Positions 1-8,834 of a stretch of DNA of 64,000 nucleotides are shown here, in pieces; position 1 is the first letter of the stretch; the number at the start of each line of letters is the position of its first letter. The position numbers were made by a program, and so were the translations under genes. Origin of the DNA: Paenibacillus nanensis (lineage in GTDB: Bacteria > Bacillota > Bacilli > Paenibacillales > Paenibacillaceae); contig NZ_QXQA01000005.1 in assembly GCF_003583765.1 (NCBI RefSeq), positions 124,001 to 188,000 on the forward strand, written 5' to 3'. The notes below the pieces were generated by a model. It ran no database searches and was not told the DNA's origin. It saw only the letters and a list, made by a program, of their open reading frames with translations.

Positions 1-81
1 ATGACGCATGATCCGTTCGCTTGTCGGCACAATAAAAAGTAATCGGTTCACATATCACAACTACAGAACGGATGATGGGAT

Positions 82-996
82 ATGAAGCCACAAATCTCTG
101 CGTTCCTCAAATTAATCCTGTCGATCATTGTTTTGTCGGTCTTTCTTGATTTCCCGGCCCTGCAACCAAGCCGGTCCGATCAGCTCGCGATTGCCGCTCC
201 CGATACGAAGGAGAAGAAGATCAAGCCTCAACACAAGCAAAAACGCCGCAGTCAAACAAAACGAGTAGTAAAAAGAAGCCACGCAAAAAAAAACGCGGCT
301 AAAAGAAGACACGCGAAAAAAAACAACGGCGGCGATATGAGCTGGGTTGCTCTGCATAAGCAATTTCCAAATGTGTTCATGACCAATGGGAGCCGCGACC
401 GCAAAATCGTAGCCCTAACATTCGATGACGCGCCGGACCCGCGGTTTACCCCGGCTATATTGGATGTTTTGGCGAAGTACAACATTTGCGCCACTTTCTT
501 TATCGTAGGCGAGCGGGCGGCTAAGCATCCGGAATTAGTGGATCGGATTATTAAGGAAGGGCATGTAATCGGCAATCACTCGTACAATCACTCCGTTTTC
601 TCAACCTTATCGATGTATCAGTACGAGCAGCAAATTTGGAAAACGGACGGTATCATCAAACGCATTACCGGCTTGTCGCCGAATTTCATTCGACCTCCGT
701 ATGGAGAGTTATTGCCGAAGCAAGCGGCATGGGGGAAAAAATATGGATATACCATCGTAAACTGGGATGTCGATTCCGAGGATTGGAAGAAAAACCCGAG
801 CAGCGCCCGGGTTTTAGCTAATATTCGAAAGACGCTGCAGCCTGGCTCCATTATATTGCAGCATGCCGGCGGGGGAGAAGGGCAGGATTTATCCGGTACG
901 ATCAACGCTCTTCCCGTCTTAATCGAGTGGCTGCAAGGAAAAGGATATGATCTCCTTACCCTTCCTGAAATGCTTGGGAAAAAGCCTTACCGGTAA
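82..996 (+). CDS. Exported polysaccharide deacetylase (NodB domain)
   Basis: 304 aa. Residues 8-25 form a signal/anchor segment, followed by a very basic Lys/Arg-rich linker (about 43-84) that could bind teichoic acid or nucleic acid polyanions. The NodB domain spans about 108-300: motif 1 TFDDAPD (D115 base, D116 metal ligand; Ala replaces the usual Gly), motif 2 HSYNH (metal ligands H166, H170), motif 3 RPPYGE (R204), motif 4 near DVDSEDW and motif 5 with H261. Such enzymes remove N-acetyl groups from peptidoglycan or another amino sugar at the cell surface. The start follows only a weak ribosome site (GATGGG). Substrate cannot be told from sequence. Confidence 0.9.
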   Translation: MKPQISAFLKLILSIIVLSVFLDFPALQPSRSDQLAIAAPDTKEKKIKPQHKQKRRSQTKRVVKRSHAKKNAAKRRHAKKNNGGDMSWVALHKQFPNVFMTNGSRDRKIVALTFDDAPDPRFTPAILDVLAKYNICATFFIVGERAAKHPELVDRIIKEGHVIGNHSYNHSVFSTLSMYQYEQQIWKTDGIIKRITGLSPNFIRPPYGELLPKQAAWGKKYGYTIVNWDVDSEDWKKNPSSARVLANIRKTLQPGSIILQHAGGGEGQDLSGTINALPVLIEWLQGKGYDLLTLPEMLGKKPYR

Positions 997-999
997 AGG

Positions 1000-1662
1000 T
1001 TATTGAAGCACATAAGCCGTAACGTTTTGGATGCCGAACTGACGAACCTTTTCCTTCGAGCCTGGGACAAAAATATCAATGCGGTCGCCTTTGATAGCCC
1101 CTCCTGTATCAGAGGCGGTCGCAATGATACCAATTTTCGGAAGTCCCAAATAGTCATAGCCGGTAATATAAAGCTTTGTGCCTAAAGGAATTTTTGCCGG
1201 GTCCACCGCAACCGTTCCAATCTTCAGCTTATCCCCGAAGTAATCGACTGCACCCCAGCCGCCGTTTTCCATCGTGTCCGCCGAATAAGCGGTAGCTTTC
1301 AAGGTCATCTTTTTGGTGTACGAATAATCGTATCCCCCTGGCCCGCGAACGTTTTTTACTGCCGGATCCATGACAGATACGGGCTCCTTTGCGGACGCAG
1401 CTTGCTTGATGGACATGGTTGCCGCTTCTCTGGCCGTCGTGACAGTAGGAATCGTAACCTTCATGCCGACCTGCAAATTCAGCGGGTCAACGGCTGGATT
1501 CGCTACCAGTATGTCTTTCAGCGGAACTTTATATTGCTGCGAAAGCTTCCAGAATGTATCTTTGCTTGTAACCGTATGTATTTGATTCGACGCATGTACG
1601 GTTCCTGCGGATAACGTAATGGAAAGCGCGATTGCCGCGCAAGCTATAAAAGATTTTTTCAA
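1000..1662 (-). CDS. Secreted LysM + 3D-domain cell wall protein
   Basis: About 220 aa: signal peptide ending near VHA, one LysM peptidoglycan-binding module just after it, and a C-terminal 3D domain (last 100 residues) with the conserved aspartates in KATAYSAD, VAVDP, SDTGGAIKGDRID. 3D domains resemble MltA/RpfB/YocH-type muralytic domains, so a role in wall turnover is likely. The in-frame ATG at 1668 sits one base from the GGAGG ribosome site, whereas the TTG at 1662 is 7 bases from it, so TTG is chosen. Ends 4 bp from the convergent deacetylase gene. Confidence 0.87.
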   Translation of the reverse strand: MKKSFIACAAIALSITLSAGTVHASNQIHTVTSKDTFWKLSQQYKVPLKDILVANPAVDPLNLQVGMKVTIPTVTTAREAATMSIKQAASAKEPVSVMDPAVKNVRGPGGYDYSYTKKMTLKATAYSADTMENGGWGAVDYFGDKLKIGTVAVDPAKIPLGTKLYITGYDYLGLPKIGIIATASDTGGAIKGDRIDIFVPGSKEKVRQFGIQNVTAYVLQ

Positions 1663-1686
1663 AACCATACCTCCAGACTTCGCCTT

Positions 1687-1725
1687 TAAAAAATAGCAGG
1701 GCGTTAAGCGATGCAGCTAACGCCC
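1687..1725 (-). terminator. Rho-independent terminator after the CAP-domain gene
   Basis: Arms GGGCGTTA / TAACGCCC (1699-1706 with 1718-1725), followed on the minus strand by a T-rich tract (the A-run at 1687-1694). It separates the CAP gene from the LysM-3D gene, so the two are probably transcribed separately. Confidence 0.75.
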
Positions 1726-1739
1726 CGCGTTTGCTTCTA

Positions 1740-2558
1740 TTAGCCGATGAACATTTGAACCCATTGGCCGTTTACGTAGCCCACTCCGATTTTCGTGAAG
1801 TTAGGATTTACGATATTCGCGCGATGTCCTGGGCTGTTCATCCAATCGGACATAACTCGTGCTGCCGTTGGTTGACCGGATGCGATGTTCTCTCCCGCGT
1901 AGTTATACTTCACGCCGAATGATTTCATCATATCGAATGGCGAACCGTAAGTCGGAGAAGTATGGCTGAAGTAATTGTTCACATCCATATCTCTTGCTTT
2001 TTCGGTTGCGACTTTGTTAAGCAAGGCATCCATTTGCAGAGCTTTCAATCCAAGCTTAGCGCGTTCTTGGTTAACCAAGGATACGATTTGCTCTTGAACC
2101 GAGCTTGCCGGTGCCGGCGTCGTTGTCGGTTTTGCCGTTGGAGCCGGTGTTGTCGTCGGCTTCGCCGTCGGCGCTGGCGTAGTCGTTGGCTTCGCCGTTG
2201 GAGCCGGCGTAGTCGTCGGCTTTGCTGTCGGAGCCGGCGTAGTCGTCGGCTTCGCCGTTGGAGCCGGCGTAGTCGTTGGCTTCGGCGTTGGAGCCGGCTT
2301 TGTTGTTGGCGCCGGTGTCGTTGTTGCGGATGGATACTTGATTGTAATGCCGTTTAGATCGATTTTCAGCTTGCTCAGATCGACACCGTATTTGTTTGCG
2401 ATATCGTTAAGCGATGCGAAATTCATAACGTATGATTTTGCATTCAAATAATTGCAATTAGCTTGAGCCGCATCAGCTTTCGGAGCAGCGAATCCTGTTC
2501 CGATCATCGTTGCCGCAATGATACTTGCTACACCTACATGTATCGGTTTCATCTTCAT
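1740..2558 (-). CDS. Exported CAP/SCP-domain protein with Thr-Pro repeat linker (YkwD-like)
   Basis: 272 aa. Signal peptide 1-30, a short N-terminal module, a Pro/Thr/Ala/Lys linker of about five 10-residue units (PTAKPTTTPA), then a CAP domain from about 152 to the end with FSHTSP, GENIAS and SPGHRANI, which carry the conserved His/Glu residues. Bacterial CAP proteins of the YkwD/SafA-associated type are secreted and often spore- or wall-associated; their activity is poorly known. Start ATG follows AGGGGGAAA. The linker probably spans the wall. Confidence 0.88.
   Translation of the reverse strand: MKMKPIHVGVASIIAATMIGTGFAAPKADAAQANCNYLNAKSYVMNFASLNDIANKYGVDLSKLKIDLNGITIKYPSATTTPAPTTKPAPTPKPTTTPAPTAKPTTTPAPTAKPTTTPAPTAKPTTTPAPTAKPTTTPAPTAKPTTTPAPASSVQEQIVSLVNQERAKLGLKALQMDALLNKVATEKARDMDVNNYFSHTSPTYGSPFDMMKSFGVKYNYAGENIASGQPTAARVMSDWMNSPGHRANIVNPNFTKIGVGYVNGQWVQMFIG
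2112..2320. repeat. 30-bp in-gene tandem repeat encoding the PTAKPTTTPA linker
   Basis: About five near-identical 30-bp units inside the CAP gene (plus-strand core GCCGTTGGAGCCGGCGTAGT), each coding ten residues. Copy number is likely variable between strains by slippage. Confidence 0.85.
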
Positions 2559-2728
2559 TATTCATTTCCCCCTAAGCGTGATAGTTTTGTAGGACGTCCT
2601 GATGGCATCATCTTAGCACGGGGATAAAAAGGCTTTCATGGCACAAAAGTTTCCATTTCATAAGAAAACAGGGTCAAATACGCGCCGTTCCTGCATTATT
2701 AGAATCGTCTCATCCGGTATTTTCATAG

Positions 2729-2773
2729 AAAAAAGCCTCCCATTCCCCGCATTTACGAGGATAAGGAGGCTAT
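2729..2773 (-). terminator. Terminator of the oxidoreductase/isomerase operon
   Basis: On the minus strand AGCCTCC ... GGAGGCT is followed by TTTTTTC just after the stop codon of the Gfo/Idh/MocA gene. The 2559-2728 stretch beyond it holds no gene that I can see. Confidence 0.75.
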
Positions 2774-2787
2774 TAAATAAAGCGAAT

Positions 2788-3813
2788 TTACGCGTTTACG
2801 GTAATGAATTTGCCTGTTTCTTGCGACTCAAATGCGCACAAAATGACTTTCAGCGAAGCGCGGCCTTCTTCACCCGAAATGGCAGGAGTAGTGCCGTTCA
2901 CGATGCTGTCAACAAAAGCATCGATAACACCGCTTGATTCCTGCTTCTCATTCGTCGAAATTGCGCCGACTTTATGCTTCTCAACCGTGCCGTTGCGAAG
3001 CTCGACAATCACTTGATCGTCCGGATGCGTACCGATTTTCATCACGCCGTTCTCGCACCACAGAATCGTGCTGTTGTCTTCGCCTTTATAGTACGTCCAG
3101 CTTGCCACAAGCGTACCGATAGCGCCGCTTTTCATGCGGAGAATGCAAGAAGCGTTGTCGTCAACTTGCGTGCCTTCTTTGTGGAGCGTGCCTACAAATG
3201 CGCCGATCTCCGCAACTTCATCATTCAGCATCCAACGGATCAGGTCGGATTTATGAACGCCAAGGTCGCCCATAGCTCCCATTAGCGCCTCTTCTTTACG
3301 GAAGAACCAGCTGTTCGCGCCGTCTACGCTCCATGCGTCAGGTCCTGGATGACCGAAGGAGGTACGGAATGTCAGCACTTTGCCAAGCACGCCGGATTCC
3401 AAAATTTGCTTCGCTTTTACGTGAGGAGGCATTAGGCGCTGGTTGTGGCCAACCATCAATTTTACTCCGTTATCTTCAGCCGCTTGGATCATCGCTTCCG
3501 CTTCGGCATCCGATACCGCCATCGGTTTCTCTACCAGTACATGTGCGCCTGCTTTCGCCGCGGCAATGCTCATAGAAGCGTGCAGCGCGTTTGGCGTACA
3601 TACGCTTACCGCGTCAGGCTTTACTTCAGCGAGCATCGTCTCGTAATCGGCAAACGCCTTTCCGCCGTGCTGCTCAGCGAATTGCTGGGCGCGTTCAATA
3701 ACCGGATCGACAAAAGCAACCAGTTCTACGTTTGGATTAGCCGCATACTCCGGGATGTGACGGTATTTCGAGATGGATCCGCAACCAATTACAGCTACTC
3801 TTACTTTGGACAT
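2788..3813 (-). CDS. Gfo/Idh/MocA-family NAD(P)-dependent oxidoreductase
   Basis: 341 aa, usual family length. N-terminal Rossmann motif in VAVIGCGSISKYRH, the EKP motif (VLVEKPMA, near 95) that defines the family, and a C-terminal alpha/beta substrate domain with the DLGVHKSDL segment carrying the usual catalytic His. Oxidises or reduces a sugar, inositol or related polyol; the substrate is unknown. Lies 18 bp downstream of a sugar isomerase gene, so the pair probably forms a catabolic operon. Confidence 0.9.
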   Translation of the reverse strand: MSKVRVAVIGCGSISKYRHIPEYAANPNVELVAFVDPVIERAQQFAEQHGGKAFADYETMLAEVKPDAVSVCTPNALHASMSIAAAKAGAHVLVEKPMAVSDAEAEAMIQAAEDNGVKLMVGHNQRLMPPHVKAKQILESGVLGKVLTFRTSFGHPGPDAWSVDGANSWFFRKEEALMGAMGDLGVHKSDLIRWMLNDEVAEIGAFVGTLHKEGTQVDDNASCILRMKSGAIGTLVASWTYYKGEDNSTILWCENGVMKIGTHPDDQVIVELRNGTVEKHKVGAISTNEKQESSGVIDAFVDSIVNGTTPAISGEEGRASLKVILCAFESQETGKFITVNA

Positions 3814-3831
3814 AAATAAATTCCCCTGCCT

Positions 3832-4608
3832 TTATTCAAATTTGTTCAGATAGTTCGCTTTCATCCATTCCATGCTGGTAGCTACCGATTCGATCGGAGG
3901 GTTCGCGCATACGTCCTGCTCCACGATCAGCCATTCTACCGATGCTTCCGACGCCGCTTCAATAATCGGGCTCAACGGCAGATCGCCATTGCCAAGCTCG
4001 ACGGTGTCAATTTGCTGCCCCTTCTCGCCGCCGCGGAAATCTTTCAAATGAAGAAGCGGCAGTCTGCCCGCATATTTCTTGACATAGGCTACCGGATCGA
4101 TACCGGAATATTGCACCCAGCCGATGTCCATCTCAACCTGCAAATATTCAGGCGAAATGCGCTCATACAGCGCGTCAAAAACGATTTTTCCGTCGATTTC
4201 GACTTCGAACTCAAAGTCATGGTTGTGGTATGCGAATGTTATGCCTTCTTCTCTAAAGCGTTTGCCGAATTGTTCGAAGCTGACCAGATGCTTGCGCCAG
4301 GACTCCGTGTCACGCGCTTCGACAGGCAGCCAAGGGCAGATCGCGTATTTAGCGCCTATCGTTTTCAGGTAAGCGATTTCATCTTCCAGATTGTTTTCCA
4401 GCAGATGAAGTCCGATGTGGCTTCCAATTGCCTTCAGGCCAAGCTCGTCTAGCAGCTCGCGCATGCGTTCTGCCGGGATATCGCCATAGCCGGCAAATTC
4501 AACGCCTTCATACCCCATTGCCGCCACTTTACGCAGCGTGCCTTCAAAGTCCTCAGCCGTTTCGTTGCGAAGCGTATACATCTGCAAGCCAATGCCCATT
4601 CTTTTCAT
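3832..4608 (-). CDS. Sugar phosphate isomerase/epimerase (xylose-isomerase-like TIM barrel)
   Basis: 258 aa, AP-endonuclease-2/IolE-type barrel: MQMYTLR-like first strand (LQMYTLRNE), GYEGVEFAG, YHNHDFEFE, MDIGWVQYSG and HLKDFRGG provide the Glu/His/Asp metal ligands. First gene of a two-gene operon with the downstream Gfo/Idh/MocA oxidoreductase; such pairs commonly process keto-inositols or keto-sugars. Start ATG has GGAG upstream. Exact substrate not inferable. Confidence 0.88.
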   Translation of the reverse strand: MKRMGIGLQMYTLRNETAEDFEGTLRKVAAMGYEGVEFAGYGDIPAERMRELLDELGLKAIGSHIGLHLLENNLEDEIAYLKTIGAKYAICPWLPVEARDTESWRKHLVSFEQFGKRFREEGITFAYHNHDFEFEVEIDGKIVFDALYERISPEYLQVEMDIGWVQYSGIDPVAYVKKYAGRLPLLHLKDFRGGEKGQQIDTVELGNGDLPLSPIIEAASEASVEWLIVEQDVCANPPIESVATSMEWMKANYLNKFE

Positions 4609-4931
4609 TGCAGCGCACTCCTTTATCGATTTAAGTTACGGATTAAATGTCTGATTTTGCCCTACGAGTTCCATTATATCGACCGTTCTCCTGCGAGAAT
4701 AGTTGTTTTATTAGCTTATTTTTATGCGATTTTGCCTTTTCGAAGGAATAGTGTTGGGATGGACACTGTTGCATTTCGACATCACCAAGGATAGAATGAA
4801 TAAAGCTTACACGCTAGTTAATCGTAAAGTTTACAAGGCTGTAACCTTTTGATCACTTTTTTTTAAGACTTTTTTAATATTTATCCGTTAAAATAGAAAA
4901 AAATCCTTCCTAAAGGATGGAGGTCATTTAT
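4609..4931. other. Intergenic region between divergent genes, no gene seen
   Basis: 323 bp, AT-rich toward the right end. It must hold promoters for the isomerase operon (leftward) and the small gene at 4932 (rightward), but I find no -35/-10 pair with good spacing. A 6-bp hairpin (4903-4908 with 4913-4918, ATCCTT/AAGGAT) overlaps the ribosome site of the small gene. Confidence 0.5.
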
Positions 4932-5159
4932 ATGAGAACAATGCTAGTCTTTCAGAATAAAACTATTCCCGTTTATTTAACGGATACAAACAAACAAGCG
5001 CTCGATAAGCTGTCTGCCGTTCTAAACCGAAAACTCACTACCGGTAAAAACGCGCTTAAAAAATGTATCACTTCTTTAATAAGCGTCGAGATCGTCGGCA
5101 GCGAGGCTACGCTTCACTCTTATTATGAGCGGGACACGCTCACGATTTCGCTTTATTAA
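4932..5159 (+). CDS. Small protein of unknown function
   Basis: 75 aa. The ATG at 4932 is chosen because a strong ribosome site (AAGGATGGAGGT, 4913-4924) lies just upstream; an earlier in-frame ATG at 4917 lies inside that site. The protein is soluble, basic in the middle (KLTTGKNALKK) and has no membrane segment or known motif. Followed by a terminator shared with the convergent MFS gene. I do not recognise it. Confidence 0.6.
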   Translation: MRTMLVFQNKTIPVYLTDTNKQALDKLSAVLNRKLTTGKNALKKCITSLISVEIVGSEATLHSYYERDTLTISLY

Positions 5160-5171
5160 GATAAACGAAAG

Positions 5172-5213
5172 ACGCCATCTCCCTTGCATGACGCAGGAGA
5201 GATGGCGTTTTTA
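5172..5213. terminator. Terminator between convergent genes
   Basis: ACGCCATCTC ... GAGATGGCGT followed by TTTTT on the plus strand; it also forms the same stem for the leftward MFS transcript. Confidence 0.8.
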
Positions 5214-6494
5214 TTAGCTTGCTGCAAGCCGGTTCTCTTCTTTTCCCCGATTGCCCCAGATGAACAGCACCGTGCCGATAGCACCGCAAATCCCGGCAGC
5301 GATAAGCAAAGCGCTGATCGGCACTTGAGACGTTAGCGTCGATCCCAGAATCGGACCAAGCGTTCCACGAACCCCGAATAACATAAGATGAATGCCGAAC
5401 ACCATCGCTTCTCTTCCCGGAACAAGCCGAAATACAAACGCCAGAATGCCAATATCCCATATCGCTTCGCCGATGCCTTGAATCCCGTTTCCTATAATGA
5501 CCGCGGGATACGTCCCCCATAAGCCGTATAGCATCGGGACGATGGCATAGGCGCCGATTCCGATCATAAGCGTATACTTGATCGGAAAGCGGTCGATCAT
5601 TCGGCCTGCCGTCCAGAACGTAAGAAGCAGGGCGGTAAAGTAAGCGACGCGGGCGTAGCCGATCTGAACATTAGTAAGCTCCAGCACATCGACCTGGGTT
5701 ATTTGATAGAGCGGGCTTGCCAGCATATTCCCAAAGCCCGCAAACGTCGTAGCGGCCAGGAAGACCGCCAGCGCCCGATTCGACGCCACAAGCTCCCATT
5801 GTTCTTTCCAAGCAAATTTCTGTTTTTTCGCTTCCGGTTCGGAGGCTTCCCGTTGCCGCGAGTCCGGCTCAGATGTGCGCTCCGCTTTTTTGGACAATTT
5901 CAGCGTGTTGAATATGGCTGCGGATACAACTCCTGCAATCGAAGCGGCAATCAATGGTCCAGAGGGACCGAACGCTTCCGACCAGCCGCCGACCAAATAG
6001 GCAAGCGGAATCATCAGGATGCCCATCGCGACGCGGACATACCCCATCAGCCGGCCTCTTATATCGGTTGGGTACATTCTGGACACCAGCGCCGCATAGG
6101 CCGGAGCTTGAATGCCCATAAGCAGCTGGAAAATTAAGGCGGTAGCGACATAAACGGATGGATACGCGAAAAAAGCGGGCAGCAGAAGAAGCAAACGGCC
6201 AATCAAGTTCGGAATAATGACAAACGGCTTCGGCGCTTTCGCTCTCTCAATCCAGTTCGCCCAAAAGGGGGAGAAGATAAGGCCGATCGCGGGCGCGGCG
6301 GTCAAAAGCCCGACCTGGACGTGACTCGCTCCTTGCTGAATGGCAAAGGCGACATAAAACTGATTCATTACAACATTAAATAATCCGAATAAACAGGAGG
6401 CTATTAGGTCAGTGCGAGCGTTTCTCCAAACCCTTGCCGTCATCGGCATGCCGAATTTCACGAGATGAGAGCTAGCCTTCGTCACGCGTGCCAT
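5214..6494 (-). CDS. MFS transporter
   Basis: 426 aa with about 12 hydrophobic segments (starting near residue 30) and a hydrophilic central loop at about 198-228 rich in Glu/Lys, typical of the break between the two six-helix bundles. RGRLMGYVRVAMG resembles an MFS loop 8-9/2-3 motif. Substrate unknown. It lies 144 bp downstream of a TetR regulator on the same strand and could be part of that regulated unit, though the spacing allows its own promoter. Confidence 0.85.
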   Translation of the reverse strand: MARVTKASSHLVKFGMPMTARVWRNARTDLIASCLFGLFNVVMNQFYVAFAIQQGASHVQVGLLTAAPAIGLIFSPFWANWIERAKAPKPFVIIPNLIGRLLLLLPAFFAYPSVYVATALIFQLLMGIQAPAYAALVSRMYPTDIRGRLMGYVRVAMGILMIPLAYLVGGWSEAFGPSGPLIAASIAGVVSAAIFNTLKLSKKAERTSEPDSRQREASEPEAKKQKFAWKEQWELVASNRALAVFLAATTFAGFGNMLASPLYQITQVDVLELTNVQIGYARVAYFTALLLTFWTAGRMIDRFPIKYTLMIGIGAYAIVPMLYGLWGTYPAVIIGNGIQGIGEAIWDIGILAFVFRLVPGREAMVFGIHLMLFGVRGTLGPILGSTLTSQVPISALLIAAGICGAIGTVLFIWGNRGKEENRLAAS

Positions 6495-6638
6495 AAGATG
6501 ATCGATACCTTCTTCGCTAGGATGTTAGAACGGACGGAGGACCCTCAGCCGAAAGCTAAGGATCCTCGCTCATCACGATTCATTCGAATGGATATTACTA
6601 CATCGCTTCTTTTTTGTACAGCATTTTATAGGCACGGT

Positions 6639-7211
6639 TCATGATCCCTTCTTCTTTTCGAGACCTGCCAAAAAACGGTGAAGCACAAACGCTACGCTCT
6701 TATCTATATCAATAGGGATCCCGAACCCGCCATGGCCCTCGATAGAGGCAAATCCGTGAAGCAAGCTTCTAAGCCCGCGTACCGCATGGATGCCTTCTTC
6801 CTCGGATAGGCCATAAGGAGACAAGATGTTCAGGAACATGTTCACCAGTTTATCCGCTAAACGTTCATGCTCTTTGTTATCAAGGGACGGCGCTCGCAGC
6901 GTCAGCTCATACAAACCGGGATGAGCTCTCGCGAAACCCGTATAAGCTGAAGCGATCCGGACGACCGCTTCATAGCCGATCGCATCCCCCGCCGCATGCG
7001 ACAAGGCTTCATTCAGCAGCTGGAGGCCGTATACGGCAAGATGAGACCGAAGAGCCGGCAAGCCTTCCACATGATTGTACAGCGATGGCGAGCGGACGCC
7101 TAGCTTCTTGGCAAGCGATGCAAGCGTCACGGACTCGAGCCCTTCCGAATCGGCCAGCTCAGCTGCTTGCATAATAATAACGTTCAGATCAAGACCGGCC
7201 CTCGGTGACAT
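6639..7211 (-). CDS. TetR/AcrR-family transcriptional regulator (WHG-domain type)
   Basis: 190 aa. N-terminal helix-turn-helix at about 10-55 (LASLAKKLGVRSPSLYNHV) and a C-terminal ligand/dimer domain of the TetR WHG type. The gene overlaps the upstream metallo-hydrolase gene by 23 bp, so the two are co-transcribed and probably translationally coupled. Two matching palindromes in the promoter of that operon (7957-7975 and 7982-8000) are the likely binding sites, making this an autorepressor. Confidence 0.9.
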   Translation of the reverse strand: MSPRAGLDLNVIIMQAAELADSEGLESVTLASLAKKLGVRSPSLYNHVEGLPALRSHLAVYGLQLLNEALSHAAGDAIGYEAVVRIASAYTGFARAHPGLYELTLRAPSLDNKEHERLADKLVNMFLNILSPYGLSEEEGIHAVRGLRSLLHGFASIEGHGGFGIPIDIDKSVAFVLHRFLAGLEKKKGS

Positions 7212-7935
7212 GAGAAATAACTCCTTTCTTATTGAAAAAACGTTCCGCGTCCCGGATCGCTTTCTCCATAGCCGAAAGCGGATCCTTCCACAAATTGCCG
7301 TGGCCAGTTGCTAAAACCGCGGGACGAAGCCTCGCGAGCTTCCGAGCGCTCTCTAAGCTAGCCGCCGGGTTCCAGGTCGCGAATGCGGGAAACGGGAACA
7401 TGAATTTCATATGCCCGGTAACCGTCATTCCCCCTCTTGTATGAAAAGCGTCTCCCGCGAGCAGCATGCCTGTTCGCTCATCCCAAAATGCCATCGAGCC
7501 CGGCGTATGTCCGGGAGCGGCGATGGCAATTAATGAGCCAACCCGGTCGTTTTCAGCAAGCAGCACATCGGGAGTCGTCTGGATGCCCTTCGGTATCCCG
7601 CCGCGAATCGGCCTATCCCCCTCTCCGTCCATTAAGGAAACGTCGCCGCGAAGCAGCTTCGCATCCCGTTCCGAAATATAAACTTTCGCTTCCGGCAGCA
7701 GCTTCTTCAGTCCGTCCAGCGCCCCAACATGGTCGCCGTGCGCATGCGTTAACGCAATTCGCGTTATCGGCTTGCCGAGCTGTTCCGCCGCTTTCATAAT
7801 AGCCGATACATTGTTCGGCAATGCGGCGTCCACTAGCGTCAATCCGTCCTCTTCTTCAACCAAATAGCAATTCACCGGGAATACAACCGGCAAATACGTA
7901 AGCTGCGCGGCCTTTTTCTCACGAGTCATTCGCAT
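7189..7935 (-). CDS. MBL-fold metallo-hydrolase
   Basis: 248 aa. Metal motif THAHGDHVGAL, then PGHTPGSMAFWD, LLAGDAFH and ATGHGN supply the remaining His/Asp ligands of a binuclear metallo-beta-lactamase fold. Such standalone enzymes hydrolyse thioesters, lactones or related small molecules; the substrate is unknown. First gene of an operon with an overlapping TetR gene, preceded by a TTGCAA-17-TATAGT promoter in which the operators lie. Confidence 0.9.
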   Translation of the reverse strand: MRMTREKKAAQLTYLPVVFPVNCYLVEEEDGLTLVDAALPNNVSAIMKAAEQLGKPITRIALTHAHGDHVGALDGLKKLLPEAKVYISERDAKLLRGDVSLMDGEGDRPIRGGIPKGIQTTPDVLLAENDRVGSLIAIAAPGHTPGSMAFWDERTGMLLAGDAFHTRGGMTVTGHMKFMFPFPAFATWNPAASLESARKLARLRPAVLATGHGNLWKDPLSAMEKAIRDAERFFNKKGVISHVTEGRS

Positions 7936-7956
7936 AACTTTAACACGCTCCTCCTA

Positions 7957-8005
7957 AAACTAATATCGTTAGTTTCACTATAAACTAATGACATTAGTTT
8001 TGCAA
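7957..8005 (-). promoter_or_regulatory. Promoter with two TetR-type operators upstream of the MBL-tetR operon
   Basis: Reading the minus strand: -35 TTGCAA (8000-8005), 17-bp spacer, -10 TATAGT (7977-7982). The spacer is filled by palindrome O2, AAACTAATGACATTAGTTT on the plus strand (7982-8000, 9-bp arms). A second, weaker palindrome O1, AAACTAATATCGTTAGTTT (7957-7975, 7-bp arms), covers the expected start site. Centres are 25 bp apart. The placement would block RNA polymerase when bound by the TetR product encoded in the same operon. Confidence 0.82.
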
Positions 8006-8009
8006 GCCC

Positions 8010-8043
8010 AAAAAAAGCAGACCAGCATAAATCTAGTCTGCTT
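8010..8043 (-). terminator. Terminator of the YheC/YheD-like gene
   Basis: AAGCAGAC ... GTCTGCTT stem (8015-8022 with 8036-8043) followed on the minus strand by T7 and immediately by the next promoter. Confidence 0.8.
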
Positions 8044-8048
8044 CTTCG

Positions 8049-8834
8049 TCACTTTGCATCATAACGGCCATAAGACGCGGCATACAGCAGCATTTTGTTA
8101 TAGGCCTCTTGATCAATCTTCTCAAGCGGATGGAATTGCGGATGATTCGAATTCACTTCCAGCACCCACAACTCACCCGACGTATCGTACGCGAAATCGA
8201 TCCCCATCTCTTGCATGCCGGAGCGCTTGGCACTTAAATGTCTTGCGATTCGAACCGCCGTATCCGATAGCTGCCGCTCTCTTCTGGTTCGCTCCACCTG
8301 TTTTAAATCTAAGCTTTCGTGCAGGTCATGGATTGAAATAATGTCCCCGCCTTGATAATAATTCGTAACAATCTTTTTTGCAGCGCCCACCTTTACCATA
8401 AACCCCGTGCACACCCAAGAGCCGCCCGGCTTTCTCTGCACCATAACCCGGATATCGTACGGCCTGTTCCCCACTTTGTCCAGGTCGATCCCTTGCTGGA
8501 TAATCATTTGTCCGCGCTTTAGCCCTAGGATCCGGTTATACAGCTCGGCCTTAGAGTCAAATATAGCTTTCCATTGCTGTTTGCCCTCTACCGCCTTCAG
8601 TTCATATCCCTTGCCGACGCGTCTGACTCTGCAAATCCCAATGCCTAACGAACCGACGTCCGGTTTCACATATACCGTTGCATAGTTGGCGATCATCCAC
8701 TCCAGATTTAACCGGTTAAACGCGAGTGTCTTCGGCACATAACGGCGCAGTTCGGTATCGTCGGACAGATAATGGCATACTCGCAGCTTCCCTCTAATGT
8801 TGCGGCTTGCGTAATTTTTGGCCACTCGTTTCAC
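8049..8834 (-). CDS. YheC/YheD-family ATP-grasp protein (spore coat-associated type)
   Basis: 261 aa. ATP-grasp features include VYVKPDVGSLGIGI (nucleotide-binding lysine strand), RPYDIRVMVQ, and LWVLEVNSNHP near the end, where the Glu/Asn bind metal. B. subtilis YheC and YheD are coat-associated; the reaction is unknown, with peptide-ligase chemistry expected from the fold. Shorter than YheC (about 360 aa), lacking an N-terminal domain. Single-gene unit with its own terminator. Confidence 0.85.
   Translation of the reverse strand: MKRVAKNYASRNIRGKLRVCHYLSDDTELRRYVPKTLAFNRLNLEWMIANYATVYVKPDVGSLGIGICRVRRVGKGYELKAVEGKQQWKAIFDSKAELYNRILGLKRGQMIIQQGIDLDKVGNRPYDIRVMVQRKPGGSWVCTGFMVKVGAAKKIVTNYYQGGDIISIHDLHESLDLKQVERTRRERQLSDTAVRIARHLSAKRSGMQEMGIDFAYDTSGELWVLEVNSNHPQFHPLEKIDQEAYNKMLLYAASYGRYDAK

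Noticed and set aside
1-42. 13-codon frame at the window start
   Set aside because: Too short and could be the tail of a gene cut by the window edge; no evidence either way.
6530-6580. Possible terminator after the tetR gene (GAGGACCCTCAGCCG...)
   Set aside because: The arms pair poorly and no T-tract follows in either direction.
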